A stretch of 64,000 nt of DNA from positions 2,418,001 through 2,482,000 of the forward strand of contig NZ_JACCBV010000001.1 of the NCBI RefSeq assembly GCF_013409785.1. The letters run 5' to 3'. The position numbers were made by a program, and so were the translations under genes. The stretch comes from Microbacterium immunditiarum. Lineage in GTDB: Bacteria > Actinomycetota > Actinomycetes > Actinomycetales > Microbacteriaceae. How positions within the stretch are numbered: position 1 is the first letter of the stretch; each line of letters begins with the position of its first letter. Positions 48,876 to 59,464 of this stretch are shown here, one piece after another. The notes beneath the pieces are model-generated. The model worked only from the letters and a program-made list of their open reading frames with translations, ran no database searches and was not told the origin of the DNA.

Positions 48876-48961
48876 TGGCGCGCTTGCGCGCGCGGGACGC
48901 GTTCCGCGTGCTCATCGAACAGCTCCCTCCGGGGAACGCACGCCCGTGCGTGTGCGCGCGG

Positions 48962-50080
48962 TCATCGTGCCCCCTGAAGGGCCTCTTCGAGCGCCGTCCG
49001 GACCGTGCCCTGGAGCTCGTGCCATGAGGCGATGAACTTGTCGACGCCCTCGTCCTCGAGCACCTGGGTGACGTCGGCGAAATCGACGCCCACCGTCGCG
49101 AGGCCGTCGATCACGCCGTGCGCGTCGGCGTAGCTGCCGGTGACGGTGTCGCCGGTGATGTCGGCGTGGTCGAACGTCGCCTCGAGCGTCTTCTCGGGCA
49201 TCGTGTTGACGGTGCCCGGAGCGACGAGCTCGGTGACGTAGAGGGTGTCGGGCAGCGACGGGTCCTTCACACCGGTCGACGCCCACAGCGGACGCTGAAC
49301 GTGGGCTCCGGCATCCGTCAGGGCCTTCGCGCGGTCCGTCGCGAACTCGCGCTCGAACAGCTCGTACGCGAGCCGTGCGTTCGCGACGCCCGCACGGGAC
49401 TTCAGCTCGGCCGCCTCGTCGGTGCCGATCGCCGCGAGGCGCTTGTCGACCTCGGTGTCGACGCGCGACACGAAGAACGAGGCGACCGAGTGGATCTTCG
49501 AGATGTCGCGGCCGTTCGCCTTGGCCTGCTCGATGCCCGAGAGGAACGCGTCGATGACCTCGGCGTAGCGGTCGAGGCTGAAGATGAGCGTGACGTTCAC
49601 CGAGATGCCCTCCGCGAGCACCGCGGTGATCGCGGGCAGACCCGCCCTCGTCGCGGGGATCTTGATGTGGACGTTCGGCCGGTCGACCTCGGTCCACAGC
49701 TCCTTCGCCTGCGCGATCGTCGCCTGGGTGTCGTGCGCGAGATCGGGGGAGACCTCGATCGACACGCGGCCGTCGACGCCGTCCGTCGCGTCGTAAGCGG
49801 GACGGAGGATGTCTGCCGCGTCGCGTACGTCGGTCGTCGTCAGCGAGAAGATCGCGTCGGCGGCCGTCGCGCCCTCCGCCGCGAGCGCGCGGAGCGGCTC
49901 GTCGTAGCCGTGGCCCTGACCGATCGCCGCGGCGAAGATCGTGGGATTCGTGGTCACGCCCGACACGTTGCGGTCGGTGATCAGGCCGGCGAGGTTGCCG
50001 GTCTCGATCCGCTGACGCGAGAGGTCGTCCAGCCAGATGCTGACGCCGGCGTCGACCAGCTTCTTCGTGGGGGTGCTCAT
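48962..50080 (-). CDS. tal: transaldolase
   Basis: 372 aa, the long actinobacterial type. [17 protein letters not shown] near residue 40 is the first signature. The Schiff-base Lys is in [16 protein letters not shown], followed by [20 protein letters not shown]. The enzyme moves dihydroxyacetone units between sugar phosphates in the non-oxidative pentose phosphate branch. GGAG lies 7 nt upstream of the ATG, inside the tkt 3' end, and the start overlaps the tkt stop (ATGA at 50077-50080). Confidence 0.97.
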   Translation of the reverse strand: MSTPTKKLVDAGVSIWLDDLSRQRIETGNLAGLITDRNVSGVTTNPTIFAAAIGQGHGYDEPLRALAAEGATAADAIFSLTTTDVRDAADILRPAYDATDGVDGRVSIEVSPDLAHDTQATIAQAKELWTEVDRPNVHIKIPATRAGLPAITAVLAEGISVNVTLIFSLDRYAEVIDAFLSGIEQAKANGRDISKIHSVASFFVSRVDTEVDKRLAAIGTDEAAELKSRAGVANARLAYELFEREFATDRAKALTDAGAHVQRPLWASTGVKDPSLPDTLYVTELVAPGTVNTMPEKTLEATFDHADITGDTVTGSYADAHGVIDGLATVGVDFADVTQVLEDEGVDKFIASWHELQGTVRTALEEALQGAR

Positions 50081-52206
50081 GCGTTCTCCTCGATGACGAC
50101 GGCCGCCCCTGCGGTGGCCGCGATGGTCTCTCGGGCCGCCTCGACGACGGCGTCGGCGGTGATGCCGAACTTCTCGAACAGGGTCTTGTAGTCGGCCGAC
50201 GCGCCGAAGTGCTCGATCGACACGGAGCGGCCGCTGTCGCCGACGATGCCACGCCACGGGAGCGCGATGCCGGCCTCGACGGACACGCGAGCCTTGACCG
50301 CCGACGGCAGCACGCTCTCGCGGTACTCCTCGTCCTGCTCGGCGAACCACTCCAGCGACGGGGCGGACACGACACGGGCGTTCACGCCCTCGGCGGCGAG
50401 ACGCTCGCGCGCCGAGACGGCGAGCTGCACCTCGGAACCGGTCGCGATGATGATCACGTCGGGCGTGCCGTTCGGCGCCTCGGCCAGGACGTACGCGCCC
50501 TTCGCGACGCCCGCGGCCGATGCGAGCACATCGCCGGATGCCTCGCCGTCGCCGCGCTCGAACACGGGGATGTTCTGGCGCGTGAGTGCGATGCCGGCGG
50601 GGCCGCCGTGGCGACGCAGCAGCTCGAGCCACGCGTACGCGGTCTCGTTCGCGTCGGCGGGGCGGACCAGCGTGAAATTCGGGATCGCGCGCAGCGCGGC
50701 CAGCTGCTCGATCGGCTGGTGCGTCGGGCCGTCCTCGCCGAGCGCGATCGAGTCGTGCGTCCACACGAACAGCGACGGGATGCTCATGAGCGCCGCGAGA
50801 CGGACGGCGGGGCGCATGTAGTCGCTGAAGATGAGGAACGTGCCACCGAACGCGCGTGTCGGGCCGTGCAGCACGATGCCGTTGACGATCGCCCCCATGG
50901 CGTGCTCGCGGATGCCGAAGTGGAGGACGCGCCCGTAGGGGTCGCCCGCCCACTCGTGGGTGGACCACTCGGTGGGGATGAAGGACTTCGCGTCCTTGAT
51001 GGTCGTGAGGTTCGACTCCGCCAGGTCGGCCGAGCCGCCCCACAACTCGGGCAGCTCCGCCGCCAGCGCGTTGATGACCTGACCCGACGCGGCCCGCGTC
51101 GACACGTCCTTGCCGGCCTCGAACCGGGGCAGGGCGTCGGCGATGTCCGCCGGGAGCTCACGTGCCTGCAGCCGGTCGAAGAGCGCCTTGCGCTCGGGGT
51201 TCGCGGCCGCCCACGCGTCCCACTTCTTCTGCCACGCCTCGTGCTCGGCGGCCGCGCGCTCGGCGAGCGAGCCGCGCGTGTGCTGGAGCACGCCGTCGGG
51301 CACGACGAACGTCTGCTCGGGGTCCCACCCGAGGACCTTCTTGGTGGCGGCCAGCTCGTCGGCGCCGAGCGCCGAACCGTGGATCTTGCCGGTGTTCTGC
51401 TTGCCGGGAGAGGGCCAGCCGATGATCGTCTTGAGGATGATGAGCGACGGGCGGTCGGTCTCGCCCTTGGCGGCCTCGATCGCGGCGTAGAGCTCGGGCA
51501 CGTCCTCGACGTACTGGCCGGTGCGCTTCCAGTCCACCGTCTGGACCTGCCAGCCGTACGCCTCGTAGCGCTTGGCGACGTCTTCGGTGAAGGCGACGTT
51601 CGTGTCGTCCTCGATCGAGATCTGGTTCGAGTCGTAGATCACGACGAGGTTGCCGAGGCCCTGGTGCCCCGCGAGCGACGACGCCTCGGATGTGACGCCC
51701 TCCTGCAGGTCCCCGTCGGACGCGATCACGTAGATGTGGTGGTCGAAGGGGGACTCGCCGGCCGCGGCATCCGGATCGAAGAGTCCGCGCTCGTAGCGAG
51801 CGGCGTACGCGAACCCGACCGACGATGCGAGACCCTGGCCGAGGGGCCCGGTCGTGATCTCGACGCCGTCGGTGTGGCCGTACTCGGGGTGGCCCGGCGT
51901 GAGCGAGCCCCACGTGCGCAGCGACTCGAGGTCGCCGAGCTCGAGGCCGAACCCGCCGAGGTACAGCTGGACGTACTGAGTGAGCGACGAGTGACCCGCC
52001 GACAGGATGAACCGGTCGCGACCGACCCAATGCACGTCGGAGGGGTCATGCCGCATGACGCGCTGATAGAGGAGGTAGGCCGCCGGAGCGAGGCTCATCG
52101 CCGTGCCGGGGTGTCCGTTCCCCACCTTCTCCACCGCGTCCGCCGCCAGGACGCGAGCGGTGTCCACCGCGCGCCGATCGATCTCATCCCAACGCAGTTC
52201 CGACAC
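50077..52206 (-). CDS. tkt: transketolase
   Basis: 709 aa from GTG 52206 ([20 protein letters not shown]). The N-terminal thiamine diphosphate domain contains [18 protein letters not shown] and [20 protein letters not shown] with [10 protein letters not shown]. The central Pyr domain has the Glu of [15 protein letters not shown] and [22 protein letters not shown]-terminal domain completes it. It shuttles two-carbon units in the pentose phosphate pathway. It is the first gene of the six-gene operon. An upstream extension of 15 codons is possible but would start before AAAGG and lacks similarity. Confidence 0.98.
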   Translation of the reverse strand: MSELRWDEIDRRAVDTARVLAADAVEKVGNGHPGTAMSLAPAAYLLYQRVMRHDPSDVHWVGRDRFILSAGHSSLTQYVQLYLGGFGLELGDLESLRTWGSLTPGHPEYGHTDGVEITTGPLGQGLASSVGFAYAARYERGLFDPDAAAGESPFDHHIYVIASDGDLQEGVTSEASSLAGHQGLGNLVVIYDSNQISIEDDTNVAFTEDVAKRYEAYGWQVQTVDWKRTGQYVEDVPELYAAIEAAKGETDRPSLIILKTIIGWPSPGKQNTGKIHGSALGADELAATKKVLGWDPEQTFVVPDGVLQHTRGSLAERAAAEHEAWQKKWDAWAAANPERKALFDRLQARELPADIADALPRFEAGKDVSTRAASGQVINALAAELPELWGGSADLAESNLTTIKDAKSFIPTEWSTHEWAGDPYGRVLHFGIREHAMGAIVNGIVLHGPTRAFGGTFLIFSDYMRPAVRLAALMSIPSLFVWTHDSIALGEDGPTHQPIEQLAALRAIPNFTLVRPADANETAYAWLELLRRHGGPAGIALTRQNIPVFERGDGEASGDVLASAAGVAKGAYVLAEAPNGTPDVIIIATGSEVQLAVSARERLAAEGVNARVVSAPSLEWFAEQDEEYRESVLPSAVKARVSVEAGIALPWRGIVGDSGRSVSIEHFGASADYKTLFEKFGITADAVVEAARETIAATAGAAVVIEENA

Positions 52207-52516
52207 CCGGCCGCCTTTCTCGTGGAGTTGCGCCCGTGGAGGCCGTCCCACGGAGCCTTGTCCGGTGTGGAGAAGGGGGAATCGGCGCTGGGCGCGCGTG
52301 TGGTCTCAGCATAGCGAAGGGGCATGCCGCTCCGGCCATGGGCCGCGACATGTGAAGAACCGTTTCACCAAGGCCCGCGGTGGGGTCGGCGATGGGCTCG
52401 CGCAGGCCGATCCGGATGCCCCGGGCCGCCCGTTCTGTGGGAGCGGGGCAACCGGGTCGCCGCCGCCGGATGCCCTAGACTGGACAACGGTCTGCACACG
52501 GGCGATTGCGGGGGCG
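52207..52516. other. divergent promoter region between tkt and ctaB
   Basis: 310 nt with no convincing gene. TATGCT on the minus strand (52308-52313) could drive tkt with a leader of about 95 nt, and TAGACT on the plus strand (52476-52481) could drive ctaB. No operator was recognised. Confidence 0.4.
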
Positions 52517-53458
52517 ATGGACATCAAGACGACGGCCGGCGCCGGTGCATCGACCGACTCGGCGCGGCGCCCGCGTCACGGCCTGGGGCGCACCGTCCGG
52601 GCATACGTCGCACTCACCAAGCCCCGCGTGCTCGAGCTGCTGCTCGTGACGACCGTCCCGGTGATGATCCTCGCGCAGGGCGGGTTCCCGAACCTGTGGC
52701 TTGTCCTCGCGACCGTGATCGGTGGCTCCATGAGCGCCGGGTCCGCGGCCGCGTTCAACATGTACCTCGACCGCGACATCGACGCGCACATGCAGCGCAC
52801 CGAGAACCGGCCGCTCGTGACGGGCGAGGTCTCTCCGCGCGGGGCGCTCATCTTCGCGTGGGCGCTGGCCGTCGGGTCGACGTTGTGGCTTCTGGCAACG
52901 ACCAACTGGCTCGCCGCGACGCTTTCGGCCGCCGCGATCTTCTTCTACGTCGTGATCTACACGATGGTCCTCAAGCGCCGCACCGAGCAGAACATCGTGT
53001 GGGGCGGGATCGCCGGATGCTTCCCGGTGCTGATCGGATGGACCGCCGTCACCGGATCACTCGCGTGGCCGCCGGTCATCCTCTTCGTGCTCGTCTTCCT
53101 GTGGACGCCGCCGCACTACTGGCCGCTGTCGATGAAGTATCGCCACGACTATGAAGAGGCCGACGTGCCGATGCTCGGCGCGACTCGGGACGGATCGCAG
53201 GTCGGGCTCCAGGTGATCCTCTACGCGTGGGCGACCGTCGCGTGCTCGCTCCTGCTCATCCCCGTCGCCGGCATGGGGCTCGTGTACTCGGTGTCGGCTG
53301 TCGTCTTCGGCGGCTGGTTCATCTACGAGTCGCACCGCCTCTACAACCGCGCCGTGCGGGGTACCGAGCCGCGTCCGATGCGCGTCTTCCACGCCTCGAT
53401 CTCGTACCTGACGCTGCTGTTCGTCGCGATCGCGGTCGACCCCCTTCTGCCGTTCTGA
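52517..53458 (+). CDS. ctaB: protoheme IX farnesyltransferase (haem O synthase)
   Basis: 313 aa, about nine transmembrane helices of the UbiA prenyltransferase family. The first Asp-rich motif is [20 protein letters not shown] and the second [29 protein letters not shown] and [20 protein letters not shown] are CtaB/COX10 signatures. It adds the farnesyl group to haem B for cytochrome oxidase. It lies near ctaA, on the opposite strand, which completes haem A. GGGGG precedes the ATG by 2-6 nt; the start matches homologue length. Confidence 0.95.
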   Translation: MDIKTTAGAGASTDSARRPRHGLGRTVRAYVALTKPRVLELLLVTTVPVMILAQGGFPNLWLVLATVIGGSMSAGSAAAFNMYLDRDIDAHMQRTENRPLVTGEVSPRGALIFAWALAVGSTLWLLATTNWLAATLSAAAIFFYVVIYTMVLKRRTEQNIVWGGIAGCFPVLIGWTAVTGSLAWPPVILFVLVFLWTPPHYWPLSMKYRHDYEEADVPMLGATRDGSQVGLQVILYAWATVACSLLLIPVAGMGLVYSVSAVVFGGWFIYESHRLYNRAVRGTEPRPMRVFHASISYLTLLFVAIAVDPLLPF

Positions 53459-53492
53459 CGCGGAATCGACCACGCGCCGTCGCCGGCGGCGC

Positions 53493-54341
53493 TCAGCGCG
53501 GCGGGCGCATTCCGCCGAGGAACACCCGCGAGATGACGCGGTCGAACACGCGATCGGGCAGCAGCCGTCTCGCGCCCACGGCGAGGCGCGCCTGGGACCC
53601 GACGGCGTACCGAGTGCGCGGATGCTTCGCGGCGACGGCGCGTGCGATCGCGTCGGCGACGACCGATGGGGGAGAGGCGCGACCCGGCCGATCCGAGGCC
53701 TCGAGGAACGCCGTCGCGCTCTCGACGAGCGGCCGGTACGGTCCCGTGCCCGAGGTCTCGAGGGCCGATGCGCGGGCGATGCCGCCCCACTCGGTCTCGA
53801 TCGCGCCCGGCTCGATCACGACGACGCGGATGCCGAACGGCGCGACCTCGATCCGCAGGGCGTCGCTGAGTCCCTCCACCGCGAACTTGCTCGCGTGGTA
53901 CCACGAGCCCAGCGGCGTGGTGATCCTGCCGCCGATCGACGAGATGTTGACGATCGTGCCGGAGCGCCGCTCGCGCATCGACGGGAGCACGAGCTGCGTC
54001 AGCCGCGCGAGCGCGAAGAGGTTGACGTCCAACTGCCGGCGCGCCTCGTCGAGCGGAATCTCCTCGAACGCCCCATAGGCGCCGTAACCCGCGTTGTTCA
54101 CGAGCGCGTCGATGCGGCCCCGCTCGGCGAGGACGCGCTCGACGAACGCCGTCGATGCGGGATCGTCGGTCACGTCGAGCGCGACGACGTTGATTCCGGA
54201 GGCCTCGAGCCCCTGCATCCGTTCGATCCGCCGCGCCGCCGCGTACACCGTGAATCCGTCGCGGGCCAGACGCTCGGCCGTGGCGGCGCCGATGCCCGAA
54301 GACGCGCCGGTCACGATGGCGACAGGACGCGAGGCGCTCAT
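53493..54341 (-). CDS. short-chain dehydrogenase/reductase
   Basis: 282 aa classical SDR. Cofactor motif VTGASSGIGAATAERLA at the N-terminus, NNAGYGAYGAFEE, the catalytic Ser in NISSIGGRI, and Tyr/Lys in SWYHASKFAVEGLSDALRIE. The Arg residues after the first strand (AAARRIERM) suggest NADP use. Substrate unknown; the C-terminal part varies in this family. It stands between ctaB and ctaA on the minus strand with 13 nt to ctaA, so it may share the ctaA transcript. Confidence 0.9.
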   Translation of the reverse strand: MSASRPVAIVTGASSGIGAATAERLARDGFTVYAAARRIERMQGLEASGINVVALDVTDDPASTAFVERVLAERGRIDALVNNAGYGAYGAFEEIPLDEARRQLDVNLFALARLTQLVLPSMRERRSGTIVNISSIGGRITTPLGSWYHASKFAVEGLSDALRIEVAPFGIRVVVIEPGAIETEWGGIARASALETSGTGPYRPLVESATAFLEASDRPGRASPPSVVADAIARAVAAKHPRTRYAVGSQARLAVGARRLLPDRVFDRVISRVFLGGMRPPR

Positions 54342-54354
54342 GCCGCCGATTCTC

Positions 54355-55458
54355 TCAGTTCGAAGAGGCGGATGCCTCGACCCGGTCGCCCTCGTCGACG
54401 CCGGCCACGGGCGCGACCGGGCGCTTGAGGCGCAGCACGACCACCGTCATCGCCGCGGCGGCCAGGGCCGCGAGCACCATGTGGATGCCGACCGCGATCG
54501 GCGGAAGGCCTTCGCGCGCCTGGTACACGCCGACGACGATCTGCGCGACCACAACCGCCAGGAGCGCGATCGACCAGCGAAGGGTGGGGAGGCGGAGGAC
54601 GGCCCCGGCGCCCACGAGCAGCACGAGCAGCCCGCCGAGGACGTAGCCGGGGACCGAGTGCACGTGCGCGAGCACGGATGCGTCGAATCCCGTGCGGATG
54701 ACGTTCGCGTCGCCCGAGTGCGGGCCGTTCGCGGTCGTCAGCACGCCGAACGCGAGCGTGACGGCGAGGGCGGCGGTCGTCAGGTGCGTGAGGACCGCGA
54801 ACCACACCGGCACGGCGCGCTCGCGCGGCCCGGGACCGTCGTAGGCGCGCACGAGGTACGCGGCCGTCACCGCGACGAGCACGACCGACGACACGTAGTG
54901 GAAGCCGACGATGAACGGGTTGAGGCCCGTCAGCACCGTGATGCCGCCGACGAGGGCCTGCGCCACGACGCCCGCCACCACGATCCACGCGAGCACGACG
55001 AGGTCTCTGCGCTCAGAGACGGTGCGCACCGTCACGATCGCCGCGGCGATGACGGCGACGAGCACCACCGACGAGAAGACGACGAACGCGGGCGCGGCGA
55101 AGGCGCCGGCGATGACCGCGGCCGCGACACCCGCGACGATTCCCCCCGCCGCGAACCAGATCGTCAGGCGCAGCCCGCGGCGTGAGCGCACGTGCAGGAA
55201 GGTCAGGACGAGCACGGCGAGCGCCAGCACGCCGACGACGCCCGTCAGGGTACGATTGCCGAACTCGATGAACCCGTGGATGCCCAGCTCTTCGGTCGGG
55301 ACGAGCGATTCGGGCGTGCACAGCGGCCACTCCGAGCACCCCAGGCCGGAGCCGGTGAGCCGGACCGCTCCACCCGTGCCGATGATGACGACCTCGGCGA
55401 CGAACGACAGCCACGCCGCGATCAGCAGCCACCTGCCGGGACGCGTGGGGGAAGACAC
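54355..55458 (-). CDS. ctaA: haem A synthase (COX15/CtaA)
   Basis: 367 aa from GTG 55458, with AGGAGG about 6 nt upstream on the minus strand. Eight helices. The haem-binding His are in IHGFIEFGNRTLTGVVGVLA, FHYVSSV, HLTTAALAVTL and HSVPGYVLGG. The SGLGCSEWPLC segment holds the Cys pair typical of the Gram-positive enzyme, and VVAQALVGGITVLTGLNPFI is a family signature. It oxidises haem O to haem A. A longer upstream frame was rejected because it crosses the suf leader. Confidence 0.93.
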   Translation of the reverse strand: MSSPTRPGRWLLIAAWLSFVAEVVIIGTGGAVRLTGSGLGCSEWPLCTPESLVPTEELGIHGFIEFGNRTLTGVVGVLALAVLVLTFLHVRSRRGLRLTIWFAAGGIVAGVAAAVIAGAFAAPAFVVFSSVVLVAVIAAAIVTVRTVSERRDLVVLAWIVVAGVVAQALVGGITVLTGLNPFIVGFHYVSSVVLVAVTAAYLVRAYDGPGPRERAVPVWFAVLTHLTTAALAVTLAFGVLTTANGPHSGDANVIRTGFDASVLAHVHSVPGYVLGGLLVLLVGAGAVLRLPTLRWSIALLAVVVAQIVVGVYQAREGLPPIAVGIHMVLAALAAAAMTVVVLRLKRPVAPVAGVDEGDRVEASASSN

Positions 55459-55535
55459 GGTGCTCCTCCTGGGAGTGGGCTCCGCGTCCGATCCGATCGC
55501 GCCGGTGGCGTCGAGCCGGGTCGGAGGGGAACCTG

Positions 55536-55705
55536 TAGAATCGAGGGGTCGGACGCGGGTGCGCGAGGCGCAACGCATCGATGACAGTCTAGGCGCGAAG
55601 GACGGCGCCACTTGAGAGGGCCCACCAGCGGCATCCGCCCGCGGTAACTCCACCGCGGAGACCGGGTGCTGGGGCGGATGACACCGTTGAGGCCCGGAGG
55701 AGAGT
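55536..55705 (+). ncRNA. structured leader of the suf operon, candidate cis-regulatory RNA
   Basis: TAGAAT at 55536-55541 is a likely -10, giving a leader of about 160 nt. CATCCGCCC (55632-55640) pairs perfectly with GGGCGGATG (55672-55680). Inside, CGCGGT (55640-55645) pairs with ACCGCG (55652-55657) around AACTCC. An outer GGGCC (55618-55622) can meet GGCCC (55691-55695), next to the GGAGG ribosome site at 55696-55700. CCAGC (55625-55629) and GCTGG (55668-55672) give an alternative pairing. I recognise no known riboswitch class. Confidence 0.45.
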
Positions 55706-57130
55706 GTGACGATGTCGGATGTGCTGATCGACCGCCCCGAGCTCGAAGGGCTGGGGGTGTATGAGTTCGGCTGGCACGATGCCGACGCCGCCGGCGCGAG
55801 CGCGAGGCGCGGTCTCAACGAAGCCGTCGTGCGCGACATCTCCGCGCTGAAGGCCGAGCCCGAGTGGATGCTGAAGAACCGTCTCAAGGGTCTTCAGCTC
55901 TTCGCACGCAAGCCCATGCCGACGTGGGGCGCCGACCTCAGCGAGATCGACTTCGACAACATCAAGTACTTCGTGCGGTCGACAGAGAAGCAGGCCCAGT
56001 CGTGGGAGGACCTGCCCGAGGACATCCGCAACACGTATGAGCGTCTCGGCATCCCCGAGGCCGAGCGCCAGCGGCTCGTCGCCGGCGTCGCCGCGCAGTA
56101 CGAGTCCGAGGTCGTCTACCACCAGATCCGCGAGGACCTCGAGGCGCAGGGCGTCATCTTCCTCGACACCGACACGGCGCTGCGCGAGCACCCCGAGTTC
56201 TTCGAGGAGTACTTCGGCACCGTGATCCCGGCGGGCGACAACAAGTTCGCCGCGCTCAACACCGCGGTGTGGTCCGGCGGCTCGTTCGTGTACGTGCCGA
56301 AGGGCGTGCATGTCGAGATCCCGCTCCAGGCGTACTTCCGCATCAACACCGAGAACATGGGCCAGTTCGAGCGGACGCTCATCATCGCCGACGAGGGCTC
56401 GTACGTGCACTACATCGAGGGCTGCACCGCCCCGATCTACAAGAGCGACTCGCTGCACTCGGCCGTCGTCGAGATCATCGTCAAGAAGAACGCGCGTGTG
56501 CGCTACACGACGATCCAGAACTGGTCGAACAACGTCTACAACCTCGTGACGAAGCGCGCCGTCGCCCACGAGGGCGCGACCATGGAGTGGGTCGACGGCA
56601 ACATCGGCTCGAAGGTCACGATGAAGTACCCGTCGATCTTCCTCATGGGCGAGCACGCGAAGGGCGAGACGCTCTCGGTCGCCTTCGCGGGTCCCGGCCA
56701 GCACCAGGACGCCGGCGCCAAGATGATCCACATGGCGCCGTACACGCAGTCGTCGATCGTCTCGAAGTCGATCGCGCGCGGCGGCGGTCGCGCCGGCTAC
56801 CGCGGCGAGGTCCGCGTCGACGCGAACGCCCACCACTCGGCGAACACCGTCCGCTGCGACGCGCTGCTCGTCGACACGATCTCCCGCTCCGACACGTACC
56901 CCGCGATCGACATCCGGGTCGACGACGTTCAGCTCGGCCACGAGGCGACCGTCTCGAAGGTCAGCGAGGAGCAGCTGTTCTATCTGATGAGTCGCGGCAT
57001 GCCGGAGGACGAGGCGATGGCGATGATCGTGCGCGGCTTCATCGAGCCCATCGCACGTGAGCTGCCGATGGAGTACGCGCTCGAACTCAACAAGCTCATC
57101 GAGATGGGCATGGAAGGATCCGTCGGCTAG
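55706..57130 (+). CDS. sufB: Fe-S cluster assembly protein SufB
   Basis: 474 aa. GTG 55706 has GGAGG at 5 nt; the ATG at 55712 is possible but 11 nt away. Family signatures include [40 protein letters not shown] and [20 protein letters not shown] (the Cys is the presumed sulfur acceptor), then [20 protein letters not shown]. SufB is the scaffold core of SufBC2D in the cytoplasm. No intein is present, unlike mycobacterial SufB. No sufR regulator precedes it; the structured leader stands in that position. Confidence 0.97.
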   Translation: MTMSDVLIDRPELEGLGVYEFGWHDADAAGASARRGLNEAVVRDISALKAEPEWMLKNRLKGLQLFARKPMPTWGADLSEIDFDNIKYFVRSTEKQAQSWEDLPEDIRNTYERLGIPEAERQRLVAGVAAQYESEVVYHQIREDLEAQGVIFLDTDTALREHPEFFEEYFGTVIPAGDNKFAALNTAVWSGGSFVYVPKGVHVEIPLQAYFRINTENMGQFERTLIIADEGSYVHYIEGCTAPIYKSDSLHSAVVEIIVKKNARVRYTTIQNWSNNVYNLVTKRAVAHEGATMEWVDGNIGSKVTMKYPSIFLMGEHAKGETLSVAFAGPGQHQDAGAKMIHMAPYTQSSIVSKSIARGGGRAGYRGEVRVDANAHHSANTVRCDALLVDTISRSDTYPAIDIRVDDVQLGHEATVSKVSEEQLFYLMSRGMPEDEAMAMIVRGFIEPIARELPMEYALELNKLIEMGMEGSVG

Positions 57131-58317
57131 TGAGCTCCGTGACTTCGGCCCCGACCGTCCCCGGCGCGAAGGGCCACTCCGATGGCGCGGGCGCATTCGT
57201 TCCCGTGCAGACCCGTTCCGAGCGGTTCCGGTCGTACGACCCCGCCGCATTCGAGAAGCCGACCGGCCGCGAGGTCAACTGGAAGCACACTCCGGTCGAC
57301 CGGCTCGCGCGCCTCTTCGTCGACGAGGCAGGCGACGAGGGCGCTGTGGCGATCTCGGTCTCCGGGCCCCTCGCGGCCGCCGGACTCCAAGCCGGAGCCG
57401 CGCCGCGCGGCGAGGTCTTCACCCCCGAGGACCTTCCTGCCGCGGTCGCGTGGTCGCGCTCGGCCGAGGCCCTGTACCTGTCGATCCCGGCGGATGCCGA
57501 GCTCGACGAGCCCGTCGTCGTCGAGGCCGTCGGCGCCGCCACCGCCCTGCTCGCCCACGCGCACATCGTGATCGAGGCGGGCGTCAACAGCCGCGGCACC
57601 GTCGTGCTCCGCCACGTGGGCAGCGCCCAGTTCGCGCAGAACGTCGAGATCATCGTCCGCGACGGCGCCCACCTCGAGGTCATCACGGTCCAGCAGTGGG
57701 ACGACGACGCCGCCCACGCCGCATCGCACCAGGCCCGCGTGTCGCGCGATGCGACGCTCCGCCACATCGTGGTGAGCTTCGGGGGAGCGATCGTGCGCGT
57801 GAACCCGAACGTCGAGCTGGCGGGCACGGGCTCGCGGGCGGAGCTCTACGGCCTCAGCTACTCCGACTCGGGGCAGCACCTCGAGAGCCAGGTATACCTC
57901 TTCCACAAGGGCGCCGAGACGACCGGCGACGTGCTCTACAAGGGAGCGCTGCAGGGCGAGGGGGCGCGCAGCGTGTGGGTCGGCGACGTGCTGATCGGCC
58001 CCGACGCCGTGGGCACCGACTCGTACGAGGCGAACCGCAACCTCGTGCTCACCGACGGCGCCCGCGCCGAGTCCACCCCGAACCTCGAGATCGAGACGGG
58101 CGACATCCGCGGCGCCGGCCACGCGTCGGCGACCGGCCGCTTCGACGACGAGCAGCTCTTCTACCTGCAGGCGCGGGGCATCCCCGAAGACGAGGCACGA
58201 CGCATGGTCGTCCTCGGGTTCCTCTCCGAGATCGTCCAGAAGGTGGGCGTGCCCGAGCTCGAGCAGGAGCTGCTCGCCGCGATCGAGACCGAGCTCGCGC
58301 TGGAGGTCGCGCGGTGA
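57130..58317 (+). CDS. sufD: Fe-S cluster assembly protein SufD
   Basis: 395 aa from GTG 57130, which shares one base with the sufB stop. The N-terminal KPTGREVNWKHTPVDRLARL and the C-terminal beta-helix region GHASATGRFDDEQLFYLQAR are typical of SufD. RHIVVSFGGAIVRVNPNVEL contains part of the scaffold interface. SufD is the SufB paralogue that forms the asymmetric SufBC2D complex and is needed for iron acquisition. The following GTG overlaps its stop by 4 nt. Confidence 0.95.
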   Translation: MSSVTSAPTVPGAKGHSDGAGAFVPVQTRSERFRSYDPAAFEKPTGREVNWKHTPVDRLARLFVDEAGDEGAVAISVSGPLAAAGLQAGAAPRGEVFTPEDLPAAVAWSRSAEALYLSIPADAELDEPVVVEAVGAATALLAHAHIVIEAGVNSRGTVVLRHVGSAQFAQNVEIIVRDGAHLEVITVQQWDDDAAHAASHQARVSRDATLRHIVVSFGGAIVRVNPNVELAGTGSRAELYGLSYSDSGQHLESQVYLFHKGAETTGDVLYKGALQGEGARSVWVGDVLIGPDAVGTDSYEANRNLVLTDGARAESTPNLEIETGDIRGAGHASATGRFDDEQLFYLQARGIPEDEARRMVVLGFLSEIVQKVGVPELEQELLAAIETELALEVAR

Positions 58318-58643
58318 CGGCGCAGCGCATCTGCTCGCTCGGCGAGCTCGTGCAGGACGAAGCGCGTCGCTTCGAGGTCGACGGGGTCGCGATGGCGGTC
58401 GTGCTCGACTCGAACGGCGAGGTCCATGCGATCGGCGACACCTGCACGCACGGCGACATCTCGCTGTCGGAGGGCTTCGTCGACGGCGACACGGTGGAGT
58501 GCTGGGCGCACGGCTCGGCGTTCTCGCTGCGCACCGGCAAGCCCCTCAACCTCCCGGCCTACGAGCCCGTCCCGGTGTTCCAGGTCACGATCGACGGCGA
58601 CGACGTGCTCGTCGACCCGGCCGTCAAGCTCGCACTGAACTGA
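58314..58643 (+). CDS. Rieske-type [2Fe-2S] ferredoxin
   Basis: 109 aa from GTG 58314. The Rieske ligands are CTH (in DTCTHGDISLSEG) and CWAHG (in VECWAHGSAFSLRTGKP), as in non-haem dioxygenase ferredoxin subunits. It overlaps sufD by 4 nt and lies 16 nt before sufC, so it belongs to the suf operon, a placement I recall in many actinobacteria. It may donate electrons during cluster assembly or be an early client; that is inference. Confidence 0.9.
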   Translation: MTAQRICSLGELVQDEARRFEVDGVAMAVVLDSNGEVHAIGDTCTHGDISLSEGFVDGDTVECWAHGSAFSLRTGKPLNLPAYEPVPVFQVTIDGDDVLVDPAVKLALN

Positions 58644-58659
58644 AGAAGGTATCGAACGA

Positions 58660-59454
58660 ATGTCTGTCCTCGAGATCCGCGACCTGCATGTGACGGTCGA
58701 GACGGATGCCGGCATCACCCCCATCCTCAACGGCGTGACGCTCACCATCCGCACCGGCGAGACCCACGCCATCATGGGCCCGAACGGTTCGGGCAAGTCC
58801 ACGCTCGCGTACACGATCGCGGGTCACCCCAAGTACAACGTGACGAGCGGCTCGATCACGCTCGACGGCGAGGACGTCCTCGCGATGTCGGTCGACGAAC
58901 GCGCCCGCGCCGGGCTCTTCCTCGCGATGCAATACCCGGTCGAGATCCCGGGCGTCACGGTCACGAACTTCCTGCGCACCGCGAAGACCGCGATCGACGG
59001 CGAGGCGCCCTCGATCCGCACGTGGACGAAGGACGTCAAGTCGGCCATGAAGAACCTGCGCATGGACTCGAAGTTCGCGCAGCGCAACGTCAACGAGGGC
59101 TTCTCGGGCGGTGAGAAGAAGCGCCACGAGATCCTCCAGCTCGAGCTTCTGAAGCCGCAGATCGCCGTGCTCGACGAGACCGACTCGGGCCTCGACGTCG
59201 ACGCGCTCAAGGTCGTGTCCGAGGGAGTGAACCGCGCGAAGGCCGAGTCGAACCTCGGCGTGCTGCTGATCACGCACTACACGCGCATCCTCCGCTACAT
59301 CCACCCGGACTACGTCCACGTCATGGTGGGCGGACGGATCGTCGAGGAAGGTGGCCCCGAGCTCGCCGACCGCCTCGAGGACGAGGGCTACGACCGCTAC
59401 CTGCCCGAGGGCGAGGAGGAGCCCGCCGACGCCCCCGTGGTCAGCGAAGCGTAG
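58660..59454 (+). CDS. sufC: Fe-S cluster assembly ATPase SufC
   Basis: 264 aa ABC-type ATPase. Walker A GPNGSGKST at residues 40-48; the Suf-specific FLAMQYPVEIPGVTVTNFLR; signature FSGGEKKRHEILQLELLKP; Walker B VLDETDSGLDVDAL; and the H-loop LLITHYTRIL. The C-terminus is extended by an acidic tail (PEGEEEPADAPVVSEA). It powers the SufBCD scaffold. GAAGAAGG lies upstream of the ATG. Its TAG stop is embedded in a TAGGAT hexamer that may drive the next gene. Confidence 0.97.
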   Translation: MSVLEIRDLHVTVETDAGITPILNGVTLTIRTGETHAIMGPNGSGKSTLAYTIAGHPKYNVTSGSITLDGEDVLAMSVDERARAGLFLAMQYPVEIPGVTVTNFLRTAKTAIDGEAPSIRTWTKDVKSAMKNLRMDSKFAQRNVNEGFSGGEKKRHEILQLELLKPQIAVLDETDSGLDVDALKVVSEGVNRAKAESNLGVLLITHYTRILRYIHPDYVHVMVGGRIVEEGGPELADRLEDEGYDRYLPEGEEEPADAPVVSEA

Positions 59455-59457
59455 GAT
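59452..59457 (+). promoter_or_regulatory. putative -10 formed by the sufC stop codon
   Basis: TAGGAT; the first three bases are the sufC TAG stop. It ends 7 nt before the ATG at 59465, allowing a separate leaderless message for the SufT-like gene. Confidence 0.4.
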
Positions 59458-59464
59458 CACGGAT

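Noticed and set aside
53474..53492. Hairpin GCGCCG/CGGCGC between ctaB and the SDR gene as terminator
   Set aside because: Only a 6-bp stem with no T tract; too weak to call.
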